NCBI GenBank assembly: GCA_021202575.1
Contig: JAJQCU010000281.1
Location: 1-6,333 of the forward strand
Direction of reading: 5' to 3'
Length of the DNA stretch: 6,333 nucleotides
Source of the DNA: Lachnospiraceae bacterium
Lineage (GTDB): Bacteria; Bacillota; Clostridia; Lachnospirales; Lachnospiraceae
Part shown: positions 5,158-6,333 of the stretch, piece after piece
Numbering within the stretch: the first letter of the stretch is position 1
Layout: every line of letters begins with the position of its first letter
Program-made: the position numbers and the translations under genes
The notes under the pieces: generated by a model
Seen by the model: the letters and a program-made list of their open reading frames with translations, nothing else
Told to the model about the DNA's origin: nothing
Database searches by the model: none

Positions 5158-6171
5158 ATGGCGCGGGAACCGGTGATTCGTTTTGAGCATGTGAGCAAAA
5201 GCTTTACATCCAAAAAAATGAATGTGAACGCGGTCAGAAATGTCAGTCTGGAAATAGAAAAAGGCGAAATTTTCGGCGTCATCGGTTTTTCCGGCGCGGG
5301 GAAATCCACGCTGATCCGATGTATGAATCTCCTGGAACGGCCAACGGATGGCTCTGTTTTCTTTCAGGGAGTCAACCTCTGCGAGGTGAGCAACAGCAAG
5401 CTTCGGGAAGCAAGGCAGAAAATGGGGATGATCTTTCAGCAGTTTAATTTGCTGGAGCAGAGAAATGTTTGGGACAACATCTGCTATCCGCTGGAAATTG
5501 CGGGAGTGAAGAAAGGGGAGAGAAAGGCAAGAATATAGGAGCTTCTGGAGCTGGTGGATCTTAAGGAAAAATCAAAGGCTTATCCGTCTCAGCTATCCGG
5601 CGGGCAGAAGCAGCGGGTGGCCATCGCCAGAGCCCTTGCCACCAATCCGGAGGTGATCCTCTGCGACGAGGCCACCAGCGCCCTGGACCCGATCACCACA
5701 AAGTCCATTCTGGCTTTATTAAAGAAAATCAATGAGACCCGGGGCGTGACGATTGTGGTGATTACCCATGAAATGGCGGTCGCGGAACAGATCTGTGACC
5801 GTGTGGGAGTGATGAATCAGGGGGAGCTGGTGGAGCTGGGCCAGGTCAGGGAAATCTTTTTGCATCCAAAATCTGACACAGCAAAGAAAATGATCCTCTC
5901 CGGGGGCGGCATTCAGCCGGTGGATACAGGGCAAAGGTGCCTGAGAATTGCCTTTGACGGACAGTCGTCCTCGGATCCGGTGATTTCCCAGCTGACCCTG
6001 TACACAGGGGAAATGATCAATATTCTGGGAGCAAACACGAAGGATATCGGCGGCAAGGCCTTTGGACAGATGGTCATTGAACTGCCCCAAAGCAAGGAAA
6101 CACTGCGCAGGATCGAGGAATTTCTGGATGAAAGGGGCATTCACTACGAGGAAGGGGGCGGAGCCGCATGA
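5158..6171 (+). pseudogene. metN: metN, methionine ABC transporter ATPase, interrupted by an in-frame TAG
   Basis: MetN is the cytoplasmic ATPase that drives methionine uptake with permease MetI and a MetQ-type binding lipoprotein. The frame runs 337 residues, close to the usual 340, but codon 127 (5536-5538) is TAG, splitting it into 5158-5538 and a downstream open part whose first start codon is GTG 5554. Otherwise it is intact: Walker A GFSGAGKST (43-51), Q-loop FQQF (93-96), signature LSGGQKQR (146-153), Walker B VILCDE (166-171) with D-loop SALD, H-loop His204, and a C-terminal NIL domain (about 259-335), which in MetN binds methionine and inhibits transport. No bases are gained or lost around the TAG. 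A CAG-to-TAG change is the simplest cause, since relatives have a polar residue before ELLELV. It overlaps metI by 4 nt (ATGA). Either a recent pseudogene, a sequencing error or amber read-through. Confidence 0.85.
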
Positions 6172-6333
6172 GCGCAAATATGCTTCAGCTTTTCTGGAAG
6201 GGGATTCAGGAAACCCTGTACATGGTGCTGGTGTCCATGGGGATTTCCTATCTGATTGGGACGCCGCTGGGGGTGATTCTGTATGTGACAGATGGAAATG
6301 GGATCTGCAAAAACACCGCGGTCAATACGGTGG
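6168..6333 (+). CDS. metI: metI, methionine ABC transporter permease, N-terminal part (3' cut by window edge)
   Basis: MetI is the membrane channel subunit of the MetNIQ methionine importer. Only 55 codons are visible. They read ML-QLFWKGIQETLYMVLVS, then a membrane helix ending SYLIGTPLGVILYVTD, which matches the conserved start of MetI (WxGxxETLYMV and IGxPLGVxL). The ATG at 6168 overlaps the metN TGA in an ATGA arrangement, with a GAAGGGGG purine run a few bases upstream, so its translation is probably coupled to metN. A stop in the middle of metN could therefore reduce its expression unless ribosomes restart or read through. A metQ gene is expected beyond the window but is not seen. Confidence 0.88.
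   Translation, partial: MSANMLQLFWKGIQETLYMVLVSMGISYLIGTPLGVILYVTDGNGICKNTAVNTV

Noticed and set aside
1..6333. CRISPR array, insertion sequence, rRNA or complete tRNA
   Set aside because: No regularly spaced repeats, transposase frame, terminal inverted repeats or RNA gene cores were seen on either strand.

Overview
The window looks like chromosome from a Gram-positive Clostridia, most likely a Lachnospiraceae-type gut bacterium. This rests on strong AGGAGG-type ribosome binding sites, a TTG start, moderate GC and the gene types; no rRNA or other taxonomic marker is present. All recognisable genes are on the + strand.

Layout. (1) 1-1878: the 3' end of an OmpR-family response regulator, a 121-nt gap, then a complete membrane sensor histidine kinase. 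(2) 1879-2125: an intergenic stretch with an 11-bp hairpin, a doubtful 47-codon ORF and a good sigma-A-type promoter. (3) 2126-2664: two small genes, DUF4160 then DUF2442, a recurrent pair often predicted to be toxin-antitoxin-like. (4) 2798-3919: a membrane-anchored or secreted protein with three PepSY-type repeats and a long Thr/Ser/Ala/Gly linker, preceded by a 10-bp tandem repeat suggestive of an OmpR-family operator. (5) 3962-4862: a hairpin terminator overlapping the next promoter, then a short-chain dehydrogenase/reductase. (6) 4956-6333: a strong intrinsic terminator, a 165-nt leader, and the start of a methionine ABC transporter operon: metN (ATPase with NIL domain) and the beginning of metI, which is cut by the window edge.

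How the parts may work together. The regulator and kinase form one signalling pair. The PepSY protein is a plausible target or partner of that pair, because PepSY proteins often sit beside two-component systems and the tandem repeat lies just upstream of it; this is inference. The DUF4160/DUF2442 cassette has its own promoter and sits between them like an insertion. The metN/metI genes would import methionine, but metN carries an in-frame TAG at codon 127, between the Q-loop and the ABC signature, with everything else intact. That is the most notable anomaly here: a nonsense pseudogene, a sequencing error or amber readthrough. I did not see a convincing novel multi-gene system.
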